From Alligator mississippiensis (taxonomy: Eukaryota; Chordata; Crocodylia; Alligatoridae): 64,000 nt of DNA. The stretch is from positions 54,036,882 through 54,100,881 of the forward strand of contig NC_081824.1 in NCBI RefSeq assembly GCF_030867095.1, given 5' to 3'. The notes beneath the pieces were generated by a model. The model saw only the letters and a list, made by a program, of their open reading frames with translations, had not been told where the DNA came from and did not search any database. Positions 44,865-54,960 of the stretch are shown here, one piece after another. The translations under genes and the position numbers were made by a program. Every line of letters begins with the position of its first letter. Positions within the stretch are counted from its first letter, which is position 1.

Positions 44865-45493
44865 GGGGAGTGCTGCTGAACCCAGCGCTGCCTCCTTTCC
44901 TCCAGGTCGTTCTGAAATTGCTCAAGGATGACTTGGTCCGCCAGGTCCTCCCTGTCTGACCCCACTGGGCTTACCCACTTATCGAGGAGGTCCCGCAGCA
45001 GCTGCAGCAGCACTCGGGGATGTCTTTTGTCAGGCCCCTTCTTGGCGCAGAACAGACGGCGATAATGATCGGGACTGACCTCCAATCAGTAGAGAATAGC
45101 CTGTTTCACACACTCATAGTCTCTGGCCTTGTCCCTTGGGAGGGCCCGATAGGCGGCCTGGGCCTTACCCACCACCAGGGCACCCAGCTGGCTGGCCCAG
45201 TACTCCTGGTTGAGACCGGTCATAAGGGTGTGGTGCTCAAAGGCCTTGATGAAGGCCTTTGGATCGTCGTCCTTCCTCATCTTGGGCATCTTGAAAGACA
45301 CCAGGCTATGCCGGAGCCAGTCTTGCTGGCGGTCTAGCATCTGTTGTTGAGAATCCAGGATTTGGGTGAGAGCCTGCAAGTTCTGCCTGAGAATGTCAGC
45401 CATGGTCATAGGCATGTGCTGTGTGCTGGTGTAAGCTGCCATGTCCGGGTTTTCCACGTTCCCAGCCAATGCACCAAGTTGTGCCACCTCCAT
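44816..45493 (-). pseudogene. gag: Gmr1-like gag with SCAN-like capsid region
   Basis: Two pieces in one frame are split by a stop at 45086. The N-terminal piece has a coiled-coil-like run (LRQNLQALTQILDSQQQMLD) and KMRKDDDPKAFIKAFEHH, a capsid N-terminal signature. The second piece reads MEVSPDHYRRLFCAKKGPDK, then HPRVLLQLLRDLLDKWVSP and LADQVILEQFQNDLEERRQR. It ends WVQQHSPWTCEEALKLAVAL. The order 'F..., L..L...WL.P, ...VLEQF...L....WV..H.P...EEA..L' is that of the SCAN dimerisation domain. The first Met lies in the LTR. A start at MAAYTST or MTMADIL, about 35 to 80 bp inside, is more likely. Confidence 0.88.
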
Positions 45494-46638
45494 TCAATTA
45501 AGCGCTCCCACGCGGCCTTTACCCGGACTAGGGATCGCATCTATCTTGGGCTCACAGGTGGACCCCACAGGCTACCCCTGCTGACATCAGGGGGTCCCCT
45601 TAACTCGCCTGCCATGACTTGGGATGTTACCTCAGTGGAGGGATTCCCCCTTGGGGTAGCCTCCAGAGTTGTTGCACCTCCCGGCGGGCACTCATGGGGC
45701 TCTGACCTCCCCTACACCCCGGCCACTCACCACCTTGGGCTATCGATCTTCGGGCCCCTTTGGTATCCTCGGCTCTTCCCCAGCTCCTGCCCATGGCTTG
45801 CCAGCAGCGTGCCTGGGTCTTCGGGCCCAGTATATGGTCCGCTAGGACCTCCGTCCTGGTCCGTCCCGTAAGAATGTCTACTGCTCTAACTAGTCACCCT
45901 GTGATGTGATGTGCCTACCCCACCACCAAACTAACCAAGGCCCTTAAACTACTGCACCAGGAGGCCCACAGGGGTGCCTCTGGCCTCTGGGCCATACGGA
46001 TTGCCCTGGGCTCGGGTTCCACCGTCCTGGCGGCTCACCCACTGGGGTGTTGAATCACTGCCTCACCGTAAGGCCACAGTGGGCCACGAAAGTCCACCGT
46101 CCAACCCCACTCCAGGTCTTCGTCCGCCCTCTGGTGCGGCCTGATGAGGCCCCGTTGGACTCGCCCCTCTGTTACCTCGCATCCAAGGCCCCCACACAGG
46201 CTCGATCCTCGGTCTCAGTGCCGGCTTGCCCCAATGCTGCTCTCTTGGCTCCTCCATCTGGTTCCTCCGAGGGTGCTGCCACGGGCTTCGCTGTGGGTGC
46301 AGCTGCTGGATCTCCCATCAGTGTTGCTCCCACCTGCACTACCGCCTCTGCGGCTGATGTCACTGCCGACTCTGCTGCCGGCATTGCAACCAGCTTCCCT
46401 GTCAGCTCTGCAACCAACACTGCAGCCGGCTTCCTTGTTGGCTCTGCAACCGACGCTGCAGCCAGCTTCCCTGTCGGCTCTCTTGGAGCCCCTCCTTGCT
46501 CCGCCCCTGGGTTCCCAATCACTTTCACCGGTGGTTTCGCCGCGCACCTCTCCTCCGGCTCTTCGGGCTCTACGGGAGGTAAGTGAGGCTCTCTTTTGGC
46601 CTGGGGCCCTCCTGCCACCCCAGTTCCCCTGGGACACA
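45482..46638 (-). repeat. 5' LTR of the Gmr1-like element (1157 bp)
   Basis: It starts TGCCACCTCCATTC and ends CCCTGGGACACA, matching the other LTR. It lacks the roughly 140-bp TATA-bearing segment of the 3' LTR. It has one extra 36-bp tandem unit: units at 46394-46429 and 46430-46465 and a partial unit from 46466. On the minus strand the internal region begins CAACTTGGTGCATTGGCTGG. TGGTGCATTGG is a candidate primer-binding site, with the tRNA unassigned. Confidence 0.9.
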
Positions 46639-46822
46639 GACATTCCCCCCAATCCTGGTGAACACCCATGATAAACTTATAGGCAGCCACCAGATCACCC
46701 CTGAGCCTGCGCTTTTCCAGGCTGAAGAGCCCCATGGCTCTCAGCCTCTCATCATAAGGTCTGTTTTCCTGACCTCTGATCATGTGCGTGGCTCTCCTCT
46801 GTACTCTCTCAAGCTTCTCCAC
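46639..46822 (-). pseudogene. CR1-A ORF2 C-terminal piece
   Basis: [18 protein letters not shown], then [20 protein letters not shown], then [12 protein letters not shown]. Beyond 46639 the open frame runs on into the LTR as a chimera with no meaning. The rest of the CR1 C-terminus is displaced to 39.7-40.0 kb. Confidence 0.85.
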
Positions 46823-46875
46823 ATCATTTTTGAGTTGTGGAGCCCAAAACTGGACTCAGTACTCCAGCTGCAGCC

Positions 46876-47769
46876 TCACCAAGGCCAAGTACAATGGGAG
46901 AATGACATCCCGGGATTTGCTTGAGAAACATCTATGGATGCAAGCCAGCATTTTGCTCGTTTTACTAGCACAGCATCACACTGAAAGCTCATGTTCATCT
47001 TGTGGTCAACCATGATCCCCAAGTCCCTTTCATCTATAGTGCTAACCAGCATAGCACTATTGGGTCTATAAGCATGCTGTAGGTTTTTCCTCCCAAGGTG
47101 GAGAACCTTGCATTTTTCAGTGTTGAACACCATCAGGTTCTTGTCCGCCCATTTCATGAGCCTGTCAAGATCTGCCTGGATCACCCTCCTGTCCTCAGGT
47201 GTGGGTGCTTTGCCCCAGAGTTTGGTGTTGTCGGCAAGCTTGGCCAATCCACTTCTGACACCAATGTCCACATCATTGATGAAGATGTTAAATAGTATAA
47301 GCCCTAGGACAGAGCCCTGAGGGACCCCACTGGTCACAGCACACCAAGACAATTGGCTCCCATCAACCACCACCCTCTGGGTCCCACCATGGAGCCAACT
47401 CCCCAGCCAGTGGATCGTGGTGAGGTTGAGGCCTCAATTAGCCAGTTTAGCCAAGAGGTGATCATGGGATACCAGACTGAAGGCTTTTTTAAAGTAAAGA
47501 TATACAATGTTGATCTCTTCCCCCTTGTCCAGGTGATAAGTCACCTGGTCATAAAAGGAAATGAGATTGGTCAAGCAAGACCTACCCGCAACAAAACCAT
47601 GCTGGGTATCCCTGAGGATATTGCCTTCAGCTAGTCTGTTAAGGATGGCCTCCTGATAATCTTTTCCAAGACCTTCCCCAGGATAGAGGTCAGGCTGATG
47701 GGCCTGTAGTTTGCCGGATCTACTTTCCTCCCTTTCTTGAAGATAGGCATGACATTGGCCCTCTTCCAA
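46876..47769 (-). pseudogene. CR1-A reverse transcriptase core
   Basis: The frame at 46876-47373 has SGVPQGSVLGLILFNIFIND. Its polymerase box reads LADNTKLWG, so the second catalytic Asp is Asn. KVLHLGRKNLQHAY and ERDLGIMVDHKMNM follow. Upstream, 47434-47769 gives LAEGNILRDTQHGFVAGRSC, then LTNLISFYDQVTYHLDKGEE. A frameshift near 47400 separates the two. Confidence 0.85.
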
Positions 47770-48326
47770 TCATTGGGTACTTCACCAGAGTGCCAAGAGC
47801 TCTCAAAGATCCATGCCAGGGGCTGAGCTATGATGCCTGCCAGCTCCCTGAGTACCCTTGGGTGTAACCCAACAGGGCCAGCTGACTTGAAGGTATCCAG
47901 CCTGTCAAGGTGTTCCTTCATGAGATCAGCTTCAATGGAGGGCAAGGAATCTCCCTCACCTGGGCCTCCCTGACCCACAGTGGGCAGGGCCATCCCATGG
48001 GACTGGCAAAAAACTGATGCAAAGTATCCATTTAGCAAGTTCACTTTTCCCTGGGCATCAGTTGTCAGTTGCCCCATCTGGCTTAGCAGGGGTCCAATGT
48101 TGCCCTTGCTTTTCCTCCAGCTCCTTACATATCTAAAAAAGGACTTCAGCTCATGGTCAGTGTCACCCAGCTTCCCTTTGATCATTAGGTTGCTAATTAG
48201 GTCATCCCTGGTTGCCAGTACAAGGTCAAGCAGCGCTTTACCTCTTGTTGGCCCATAGACTTCCTGCATCAGAGAGAGGTCATCCACACACGAGAGAAAG
48301 CTTTGTGACTGCTTGGATTTGGCCAA
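47631..48326 (-). pseudogene. CR1-A endonuclease-RT linker and RT N-terminus
   Basis: A 231-codon frame, the longest CR1 frame here. It includes GPTRGKALLDLVLATRDDLI, GKLGDTDHELKSFFRYVRS, LLNGYFASVF, SAGPVGLHPRVLRELAG, NDWKRANVMPIFKKGRK and DPANYRPISLTSILGKVLEK. The endonuclease SDH-type motif reads DTDHEL. Confidence 0.88.
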
Positions 48327-48329
48327 GCG

Positions 48330-48900
48330 CTCATCCTACGAGATGTCTGGGTAGTTAAAGTCTCCCATGACAACCATACACGGATCATGAGGCCTCAGCC
48401 AATTCTCTGGCAAACTCCTTGTTGAGGTCTTGACTCTGGGTAGGGGGTCTACAGTAGACCCCCACCATAATATCCTCTGGGCCGTGTTCCCCACGGATTT
48501 TTACCCAGAGGGTCTCAAGTTGTCCACCATGGGTGCCAATGTTGGCTTGCAGGGATGTGTAGCTTTCCTTGACATAGAGAGATACACCCCTGCCCCTTTT
48601 GTCCACTTGATCCCTCCTGTACAGGGTATAGCTGTCTATACACATGGTCCAGTCATGGGGTGAGTCCCACCAGGTCTCTGTTATCCTAGTGACATCATAG
48701 TTATTTGCATATAGCAGGAGAACAAGTTCCTCTTGTTTATTCCCCCGGCTCCTGGCATTTGTGTATAGACACACAAGTGTCCCCTTGGGGGCCCTTGCCC
48801 TGCCTACATCTTGTTCCAGGACTGGGGTGGGATCCCTTATGTTCCTTGGCCTGGTGGCTTTGCAAGGGCTGCTTAGTGGGCCAGCAGTGGCAGTAGTCCC
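48330..48900 (-). pseudogene. CR1-A endonuclease
   Basis: CLYTNARSRGNKQEELVLLL, ITETWWD, GVSLYVKESYTSLQ, LWVKIRGE and VGVYCRPPTQ give the N, E and Y-x-RPP motifs. After a stop near 48385, VVMGDFNYPDIS (about 48335-48370) provides the GDFN motif. It is 5' truncated upstream. Confidence 0.85.
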
Positions 48901-48915
48901 CCAATCTGAAATTCT

Positions 48916-49129
48916 TACTCAAAATACCAGTGAAAGAAGTCTTGAGAAGGACTTAATAAAGGGGCAAGAATAAATTGGCCATGCTGTATACTGGTGATGT
49001 TTTGGTTTTATTCTAATTGGAAGTGGCTTAAAAATATTAGAATGGCAAAAAATCATAATATGGTAGTGTTAGAGTGATGTTGTAGCTGTGATAGTCCAAA
49101 AATTATGTGAGAAGCAAGGATTTTTTTTT
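48916..49129. other. Short AT-rich spacer
   Basis: No feature was seen between the CR1-A 5' end and the next foldback element. Confidence 0.4.
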
Positions 49130-49342
49130 TTGCTAGGGAGTGGGGAGCATGGATATAATCTATTGGACCAACTGTACAGTTGGGATAAAGTTGGCAAGCT
49201 TTCAAATGCAAAGCATTCTTCTGAAGGTAGGTGCATCTTCAGGTCACCTGAAGAAGAATGCTTCGAATGCATTTGAAAACATATCTAACTATATCCTAAC
49301 TATACAATTGGCCCAATAAAAGATATCCCCACCTCCCTCCAA
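49130..49342. repeat. Foldback MITE with ~90-bp arms
   Basis: The left arm 49130-49222 is mirrored by 49252-49342, with a roughly 29-bp loop. Shared blocks include CTTTCAAATGC, AGCATTCTTCT, and TGGACCAACTGTACAGTTGG against its reverse complement. The outer part (CCCAATAAAAGATATCCCCA) resembles a dispersed sauropsid repeat 3' end. The 62- and 67-codon frames on the two strands are shadows. Confidence 0.8.
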
Positions 49343-49751
49343 AAATACTTTTTAGTACAATTCTTTGTAAGAGGAAAGGGTATGACAAGAATTGTGTCTG
49401 CTGCTATGACTGACTGGGACCAGAGTCTTTTATTTGGCAGTTAGATTGGACCAATAATCTATGTTGAGAAGATCGTGTATAAGCAATCATCAGGATGGGT
49501 TTTCACCATGTCTCACCTGGCCTCCTTTTTCATTTCACATCTTGCTTTGAGCATTTCAGGAGTAAGCCATTGTAATGAACTTTGTCTGCTATATCTATTC
49601 ATATCTTGTTGGTATTTAACAAGAATGTTGAATTTAATCTACAAACCAGGCTAAAATGTGCTTACGTAACAAACTTTCCAAAATTGTAAGCTAGCTCACC
49701 GTTATAAGGGACAGAAGAGACTGCTACATACATAAGGTATGTATGTTGCTT
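49343..49751. other. Unique sequence
   Basis: No feature was recognised. Confidence 0.4.
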
Positions 49752-50240
49752 TATTACCAAGGATCCTGGTTTCTCTGATTAAAAAACCCCCAAATTTTCT
49801 GATTTAAAAAATGAGACAAAATCCACATTTTTCAATGATTAAAGTGAATTTATATATATACAGGGTGTTTATAAAGTCCTTGTGCAAAGGGTAAGGATCA
49901 CAAATGCAATTCATGAAATTACTCAACAGCAATGGGAAAATGTTTTCTGAGTTGGAAAATTGGGTTGAACAATGTATCACAAAAGATAGAGGTTATATTG
50001 AAGTCTAAAAATTTGAGCTGTACTGTGTTGAAACTTAATGAATTATGCTTTCAATCACCATTTACAGTTTCTATTACTATCCAAAGTAATTAATGTTTAA
50101 AGTTGCACAAAGACTTTATAAACACCATGTATATATTTAGTGGTGTTTCATTTTAATCATGGAAAAATGTGGATGGGGGGTTATGTCAGAAAATTTGGGG
50201 GGTTTTTTAATCAAAGAAAACCAGGATTCCTGTTTATTAC
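49752..50240. repeat. Foldback element split at its centre by a mariner MITE
   Basis: The left arm 49752-49858 (GGATCCTGGTTTCTCTGATT on) pairs with the right arm 50132-50240. Paired landmarks are AAAAACCCCCAAATTTTCTGA with TCAGAAAATTTGGGGGGTTTT, and ATCCACATTTTTC with its complement. Without the insert the arms would almost touch. Confidence 0.85.
49861..50129. mobile_element. Mariner-like MITE, 269 bp, TA duplication
   Basis: The ends CAGGGTGTTTATAAAGTCCT and AGACTTTATAAACACCATG are inverted repeats of the mariner type. They are flanked by TA (49859-49860 and 50130-50131). The interior has no coding potential. It lies in the centre of the foldback element and is therefore the younger insertion. 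Confidence 0.88.
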
Positions 50241-50264
50241 ACTAGTTGGTATCTGAGTATTTCA

Positions 50265-50390
50265 TAATCTTTACTGTTTTATCCTTGTAGCATCCCTGAG
50301 ATAGCAAAGTCCTATTATTCCCAGTGGGGAAATGAGATACAGGTAAATCATATGGCAGAACAAGATTGGCCTAAGGTCTCCCAAAACACG
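50265..50390 (+). repeat. MIR/L2-like relic
   Basis: GCATCCCTGAGATAGCAAAG, TCCTATTATTCCCAGTGGGG and AAATGAGATACAGGTAAATC, followed by GGCCTAAGGTCTCCCA, reproduce the order of MIR/L2 ends ('cctgtgaggtaggtattattatccccattttacagatgaggaaactgaggc'). Confidence 0.55.
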
Positions 50391-50454
50391 GGCTATCCCC
50401 CATAAGTACTGGTCATTAATGCTGCTTACAGGGGAAGGACACCTCAGCTTCTCA

Positions 50455-50960
50455 GGAAGCTGTTAGGGACATCTTGTTGGGGACTGAGGCATAGGTGGCA
50501 CCTGAAGCCTGAGTAGAGTCCAGGCTGATTTCCAAGAGCTGAGGTACGGAGAGGTCTGGTAGCCCAAGTCAAAACAGACAAGGATCAAAAGTTGGAGCTG
50601 GAGACAGGATAAGATGAGGGTTAACCAGGATCAAATACAGACAGCCAGAGCTGGAGGTTGAACCAGTGCAGAGCGGAAAACTAGAATCAGCAACCTACTG
50701 CAAAAAACTAGAATCAGGGGGTGCCAAGGGTCCAAACAGAATTGGAAACCAGAGTCAGAGCCAGAAGTCAAAACCAGCAAGAAAGCACATGGAGGGTCAG
50801 AAGCAAGAACTTTTGCTGGGAGACTATAGGTTAGGTCTGACTTTTAAGGGCTGGAGCACATGGAGTCTGTTACTTGTGGCTTCAGTGGCTTGACTGCCGT
50901 GATTGCTTCATTCAGCCGAGCTGAGACCAAGGTTCTGATCTAGCCTCATTAGAAAACTCA
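50455..50960. repeat. Possible LTR-type relic with degenerate AGAGTC/CCAG repeats
   Basis: Purine-rich sequence repeats 'cagagtcagagccagaagtcaaaaccag'-like words (50600-50800). This style is seen in some reptilian LTRs. There are no termini and no duplication. Confidence 0.25.
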
Positions 50961-51416
50961 GCTTTGGAACTGAATCATATCTATGATCCAAATAGGTCAG
51001 ATTTGCTGACTTCCATGGCATGCTACAAGGCTCATCTTTTTTAGGTGCATTTCAGGACTGTGAGCATATACAAAGAAAGGGGCTTTGGTGGGATATGGAT
51101 TGGTAGGATATGGTTTAGATTTTCATGTTTTATAGTGGCAGTTTTTGTCAGGGGGTGAGACTGAGTTTTGCATACCAAAGTACTGGAGTGGTACCCAGAC
51201 ACCTAGATGGGCAGCATGTGTATCATTTTTCATAAATCTAAATGAACAAACAGCAAAATCATGAATAGTATGAAACTTTTATCAAATAAATTCATATTTA
51301 GTATGTAAATAAAGACCCACTTTTATGTTTTCTATAATTACCAGTATTTGCAATATTTGCAGAACACAGCTGTCTGCTTACAATGTCTGAGACTCAAATA
51401 GAATAAAAAATAAGAA

Positions 51417-51440
51417 GCATAATAATAATAATAATAACGA
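51417..51440. repeat. (AAT)n microsatellite
   Basis: ATAATAATAATAATAATAAC tract. Confidence 0.9.
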
Positions 51441-51484
51441 CGATGAAAAAATTGTTTGGGTTTTTTCATTTTTTTTTTCATCCA

Positions 51485-51595
51485 TAGATTTTAAAGCACT
51501 TTTGAAAAGAAGGTAAGTATTGTTACCTCCATTATATGGGTATGGAACCTGAGAACCAGAAAGGCAAAGTAATTTACTCTAGTCTGTGATTCTCT
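51485..51595 (+). repeat. MIR/L2-like relic
   Basis: TTTTAAAGCACTTTTGAAAA, GGTAAGTATTGTTACCTCCA, TTATATGGGTATGGAACCTG and GAGAACCAGAAAGGCAAAGT follow the MIR/L2 order (cactttacaaa, ggtaagtattattatcccc, gatggggaaactga). Confidence 0.5.
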
Positions 51596-52804
51596 CTTGT
51601 TCCTTGGATGAGTGTGAAATTTCTGATCACCAAAAGGCTACTGAGGGGGAAAAATTGCTATTGTTAGAAAGAAGCATGGTATGTTGTGGAAGGGATCCAG
51701 TAAGATATGAAAAACACAGTTCTGACCTATCAGAATGGGAAACAGAGAGCATCAGACTCTTCATGCAACTGCTATCAAGTCTCCAGCAGGCTTTCCTGCT
51801 AGATGTTCTACACCAGAAACTTCAAAATTAAACTTTTGCTCTTATAAAACTATTTCTTTATACTCAATATACATTAAAGCAAGTCTTCAGGCCTAACTGG
51901 GACAGGGACAACAGTGACATTCAGATCCTCCCACTCTTCAGTTCTCTTCTACATGTCTGGATGAGTCTTAGCTTCTGCTGCCTGCCTAAACCACATTCTT
52001 CATCACCTCAGAGCTTGAAATTACTGGAACCATTACACCCATTGCCCACAATTGTCTTCCATGACCATGGCAGCCAAATACACTACAAAGTCATTGAAAT
52101 CCACTCTTCAGGCTGCTACTGCTGCTTCCCCTGAGCTGCCCTTCATTTCACATATGACATGCAGCAGCTATAGGCTATGAACTTTCAGCCATATCAATAT
52201 GACTGAATTCTAATCTCTGATCTAGAAGTAAAAGTGATTCCTACCAAACTCAGATGTCACCATCATCCTAATGGAGTAGCAACTGCCTCCATTGACTCAA
52301 GGTTCAACTAAATTTCCATTTGAAATCTGATCTTAACTACTATTCTATAATTACCTTTCTTTTAAATCAGTAGCCTTTTGGTGATCAGATATAGCACAAG
52401 GCCTGGATGTCTTAAGAAACTGTCAGTGAAATATAGGATCTTTCATTTTTGTTCACTGATTTGTTCATTATAAACCAGGCAATGACCAAAAGTAGCTGTT
52501 CAGCTGTTATAGGATATAACTGGTGTGCTCAGCCCAACTTCTGGAGATAAGGCAACCACATCATAAAACCACCACCATAACTGTAAGTCTTCTAGGTTAA
52601 AAATATCCTGATTCAACATACAACAGCCTATTTCAGAGACATGGCACACCAACCAGGTGTGACAGTGCTCTGTACCAACAGCAAATTAAGTCCCAGAATA
52701 GCTCCAAGGTTCTAGAAATCAAGTCTTCAAATTCTTACTCATGTGAGTAGACCTTAGGAGTAATTCTACTGAATCAAATGGGACTGTTCATGCATAATAC
52801 TACT

Positions 52805-52806
<2 letters not shown>
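51596..52806. other. Unique sequence, no gene seen
   Basis: The frame at 51586-51831 (81 codons) has no recognisable domain. Nothing else was noted. Confidence 0.4.

Positions 52807-52842
<36 letters not shown>
52807..52842. repeat. (GA)n microsatellite
   Basis: An uninterrupted GAGAGA tract of about 36 bp. Confidence 0.95.
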
Positions 52843-52845
<3 letters not shown>

Positions 52846-53099
52846 TTACAGAACTGAGACACATGCCTCATCTTTAAAAGGTCTAAATAGACAAGGCCAT
52901 GAAACGCTTATAAGGCCATGAAACTTGTATAACAAACATTACCTTTGTGCCACCATAGCAATTTGTATAGTAGCACAAAGAGAAACAAACAGGCATCTAT
53001 GCCATTTGTTATGCCACAAATGTCCAAATTTGTAGCCATAACAAAGGTAGTAATAGTTTCTGTTAGTTTATTGCAGCAGACATCAGTTAAAATAATGGC

Positions 53100-53520
53100 A
53101 TGAGAGCACAGGCAGCCCGGTACTGTCTGCCTTCTCCAGCCACCCTGGACAGGCGCTCCTGGGGTTTGAGGGGCCTGGTCCTATGAACCCTGGCCCCGTG
53201 TAGTATTAGGCTCCTTAAACCCTAAGAGCCCCTGACCAGCTTTCCCCTCTTACATACACATCCCCTGGGGCATGTCTCTGCAAGTGGGAAACCCAGCTTT
53301 TTCCACTTACAGAGACATGCCCTGGGGAATCTTTGTCCCAATGGGTGGGGCAATAGGTGACCTGTTTTGCACAACGAAGTGGATCAGCTGTGTCAGGACA
53401 CATCCCAGCCCAATTGATCTGTTTCATTTTGTGACCCACAGTGACTACCTCTGCCTCAACAATCAACCACCCAAATTTCATTCAAAAGAGTTAAAGCAAC
53501 CAGCAAAATTCAGGTTGGAA
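53100..53520. repeat. GC-rich element with internal hairpin
   Basis: CCCCTGGGGCATGTCTCTGC (53262 on, arm to 53290) pairs with the arm at 53301-53328 (CTTACAGAGACATGCCCTGG). The loop is about 10 bp. The surrounding sequence is GC-rich compared with its flanks, which suggests a small MITE. Frames on both strands here mirror each other and are not genes. Confidence 0.6.
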
Positions 53521-54784
53521 ATTTAGGAGCCACTGATTGTGGAAATCACTACAGTCAGATCTTAGACTGAAGTTTTGTTTTATTGGGATGACATGAGAGG
53601 TGAATTTATTTTGGGAAGCTTTACTTCACTGAAGTTCAAAGTAATAAATGATACCTTGATGTGGTAGAGAATATAGAATGTGTGATAATTATGACAGTAA
53701 TTAAATGGGAAATGATCAGCCTTACTTCTAAGGAGTTGAGTTTTTAAATTAAAAATGAAGTGCCGTTAATGTTTTTAATTGACATACTTAATTTTGTTCT
53801 GTATTTGTAGTACTTTAAATGGCAGAACCATTATTTCATAGCATATCCATGTTTTTCAACGGTGCTATTAAACATGGTTGCCAGGAAGCCAGAATAAAAA
53901 GACAGATCACAGAACATGTAGACTTTAAGGCATATGGTGTTCTGTAGCAACGATGAAGAGTGGCTCAGATAGCACAGATTTTAGACTGAATACAGAATAG
54001 TATCAGGTTTTAATTTTCTGGCAATGTAAGAAGCAGATCAATTTCAAATGATTATAATGGTCACGATCAGTGATCACCATGATCTGAAGTACAGAGAAAA
54101 AAAAAAAAACACACACAAAAAAAAAATTGCTTTCCACTTGTTTCGGGTATTTTTAGTTGCTAATATATTAGGAATAGACAATGTAGTGTAGGCACCTCCA
54201 AAATTCAAGTCATGTTCCAATGCTTTTGTCCATTTTCTAACACAATTCTTCTGCAGCTAGGTTACATAAAAAGCTTCAGTGTAATTCAAACATCAGATAG
54301 AACTAAATACTTACTGCTGAAGAAATGAATGTCAAATCTAGGATCCAGTACAAACAGGTTTCCATAAGGAAGTGGAAAAGGCTAATCTGTAGAGTAGTGA
54401 TGCTGGGGATGTACGTTACAGAGATCAGTATCCTGAAGTTATCAACATGCGGTGCATTTTTATAGATTACTTTATTGACTAGTTTAACTGGGTAAATTGT
54501 AACCTAATTATATTTAAATTTAATGTGTCAGTTAAACAATCAGACAGAACATAAATTGCATCTCTTTAAATACAGCTTTTCCATTACCAAAGCAAACTAA
54601 GAAACAAATGAGAGGAAGGAGTTGCTCAGATATTTAAGTAGGCAGCTTTTGCACTATGCATGTTATTTAAAGCCTTAGCCCTTTGAAAAGATGTTCAAAG
54701 CCAGATTCATTTATGAGTCATCCAAGGATTGTGCACCTCCTGCAGGGAATTAATAGAGGTGATGAGAACAGGCTTTATCCTCTA
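53521..54784. other. Unique AT-rich sequence
   Basis: No gene or repeat termini. A poly-A/CA-rich stretch lies at 54097-54127. Confidence 0.4.
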
Positions 54785-54960
54785 CCAGTGCCCAGCTTGG
54801 AGGTTTCTGGCTTCTGCAGGTAGTCACTGTTCGCCCCCTCCCCCCGCCGCCACTGCTGCCAGCTTCTGCAGGTGGTTGCCACTCACTACCAATGCAGCCA
54901 CCCACAAACTGTGCCCCCCCAGTCTCAGGAGGCACCAGTTATCCAAGAACTACACCATCA
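54785..54960. repeat. GC-rich short repeat unit (shared type)
   Basis: CTTCTGCAGGTAGTCACTGT and CTTCTGCAGGTGGTTGCCAC are two internal repeats. The block ends with AGTCTCAGGAGGCACCAG. It resembles the blocks at 13488-13635 and 28846-29113. Confidence 0.45.

Larger units (their letters stand above)
40011..46638 (-). mobile_element. Gmr1-like Ty3/gypsy LTR retrotransposon, full length but dead
   Basis: The element is flanked by two related LTRs (40011-41281 and 45482-46638), each running TG...CA. On the minus strand the order is 5' LTR, gag (45493-44816), CCHC plus protease (44864-43872), integrase (43862-42792), RT (42678-41923), RNase H (41832-41158), 3' LTR. Integrase before RT is the hallmark of the Gmr1 group. 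Ordinary Ty3/gypsy elements have RT first. A G-rich polypurine tract (minus CTTGGGGGGGGT) precedes the 3' LTR. The flanking 5-mers are GACTA and GACAT, an imperfect duplication. Stops lie at 45086, 43869, 43248, 43161, 42238 and 41923, most of them TGA, compatible with CpG decay. It is inserted in CR1-A. Confidence 0.92.
46639..48915 (-). mobile_element. CR1-A, 5' part (right of the LTR element)
   Basis: This part continues from the LTR boundary (GACATTCCCCCCAATCCTGG) through the ORF2 C-terminal region, RT and endonuclease to a truncated 5' end near 48915. With 39712-40010 it forms one CR1 of about 2.6 kb that predates the Gmr1-like insertion. Confidence 0.9.

Noticed and set aside
46172..46822. 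216-codon minus-strand frame as one protein
   Set aside because: It is an accidental read-through from a CR1 C-terminal fragment into the LTR.
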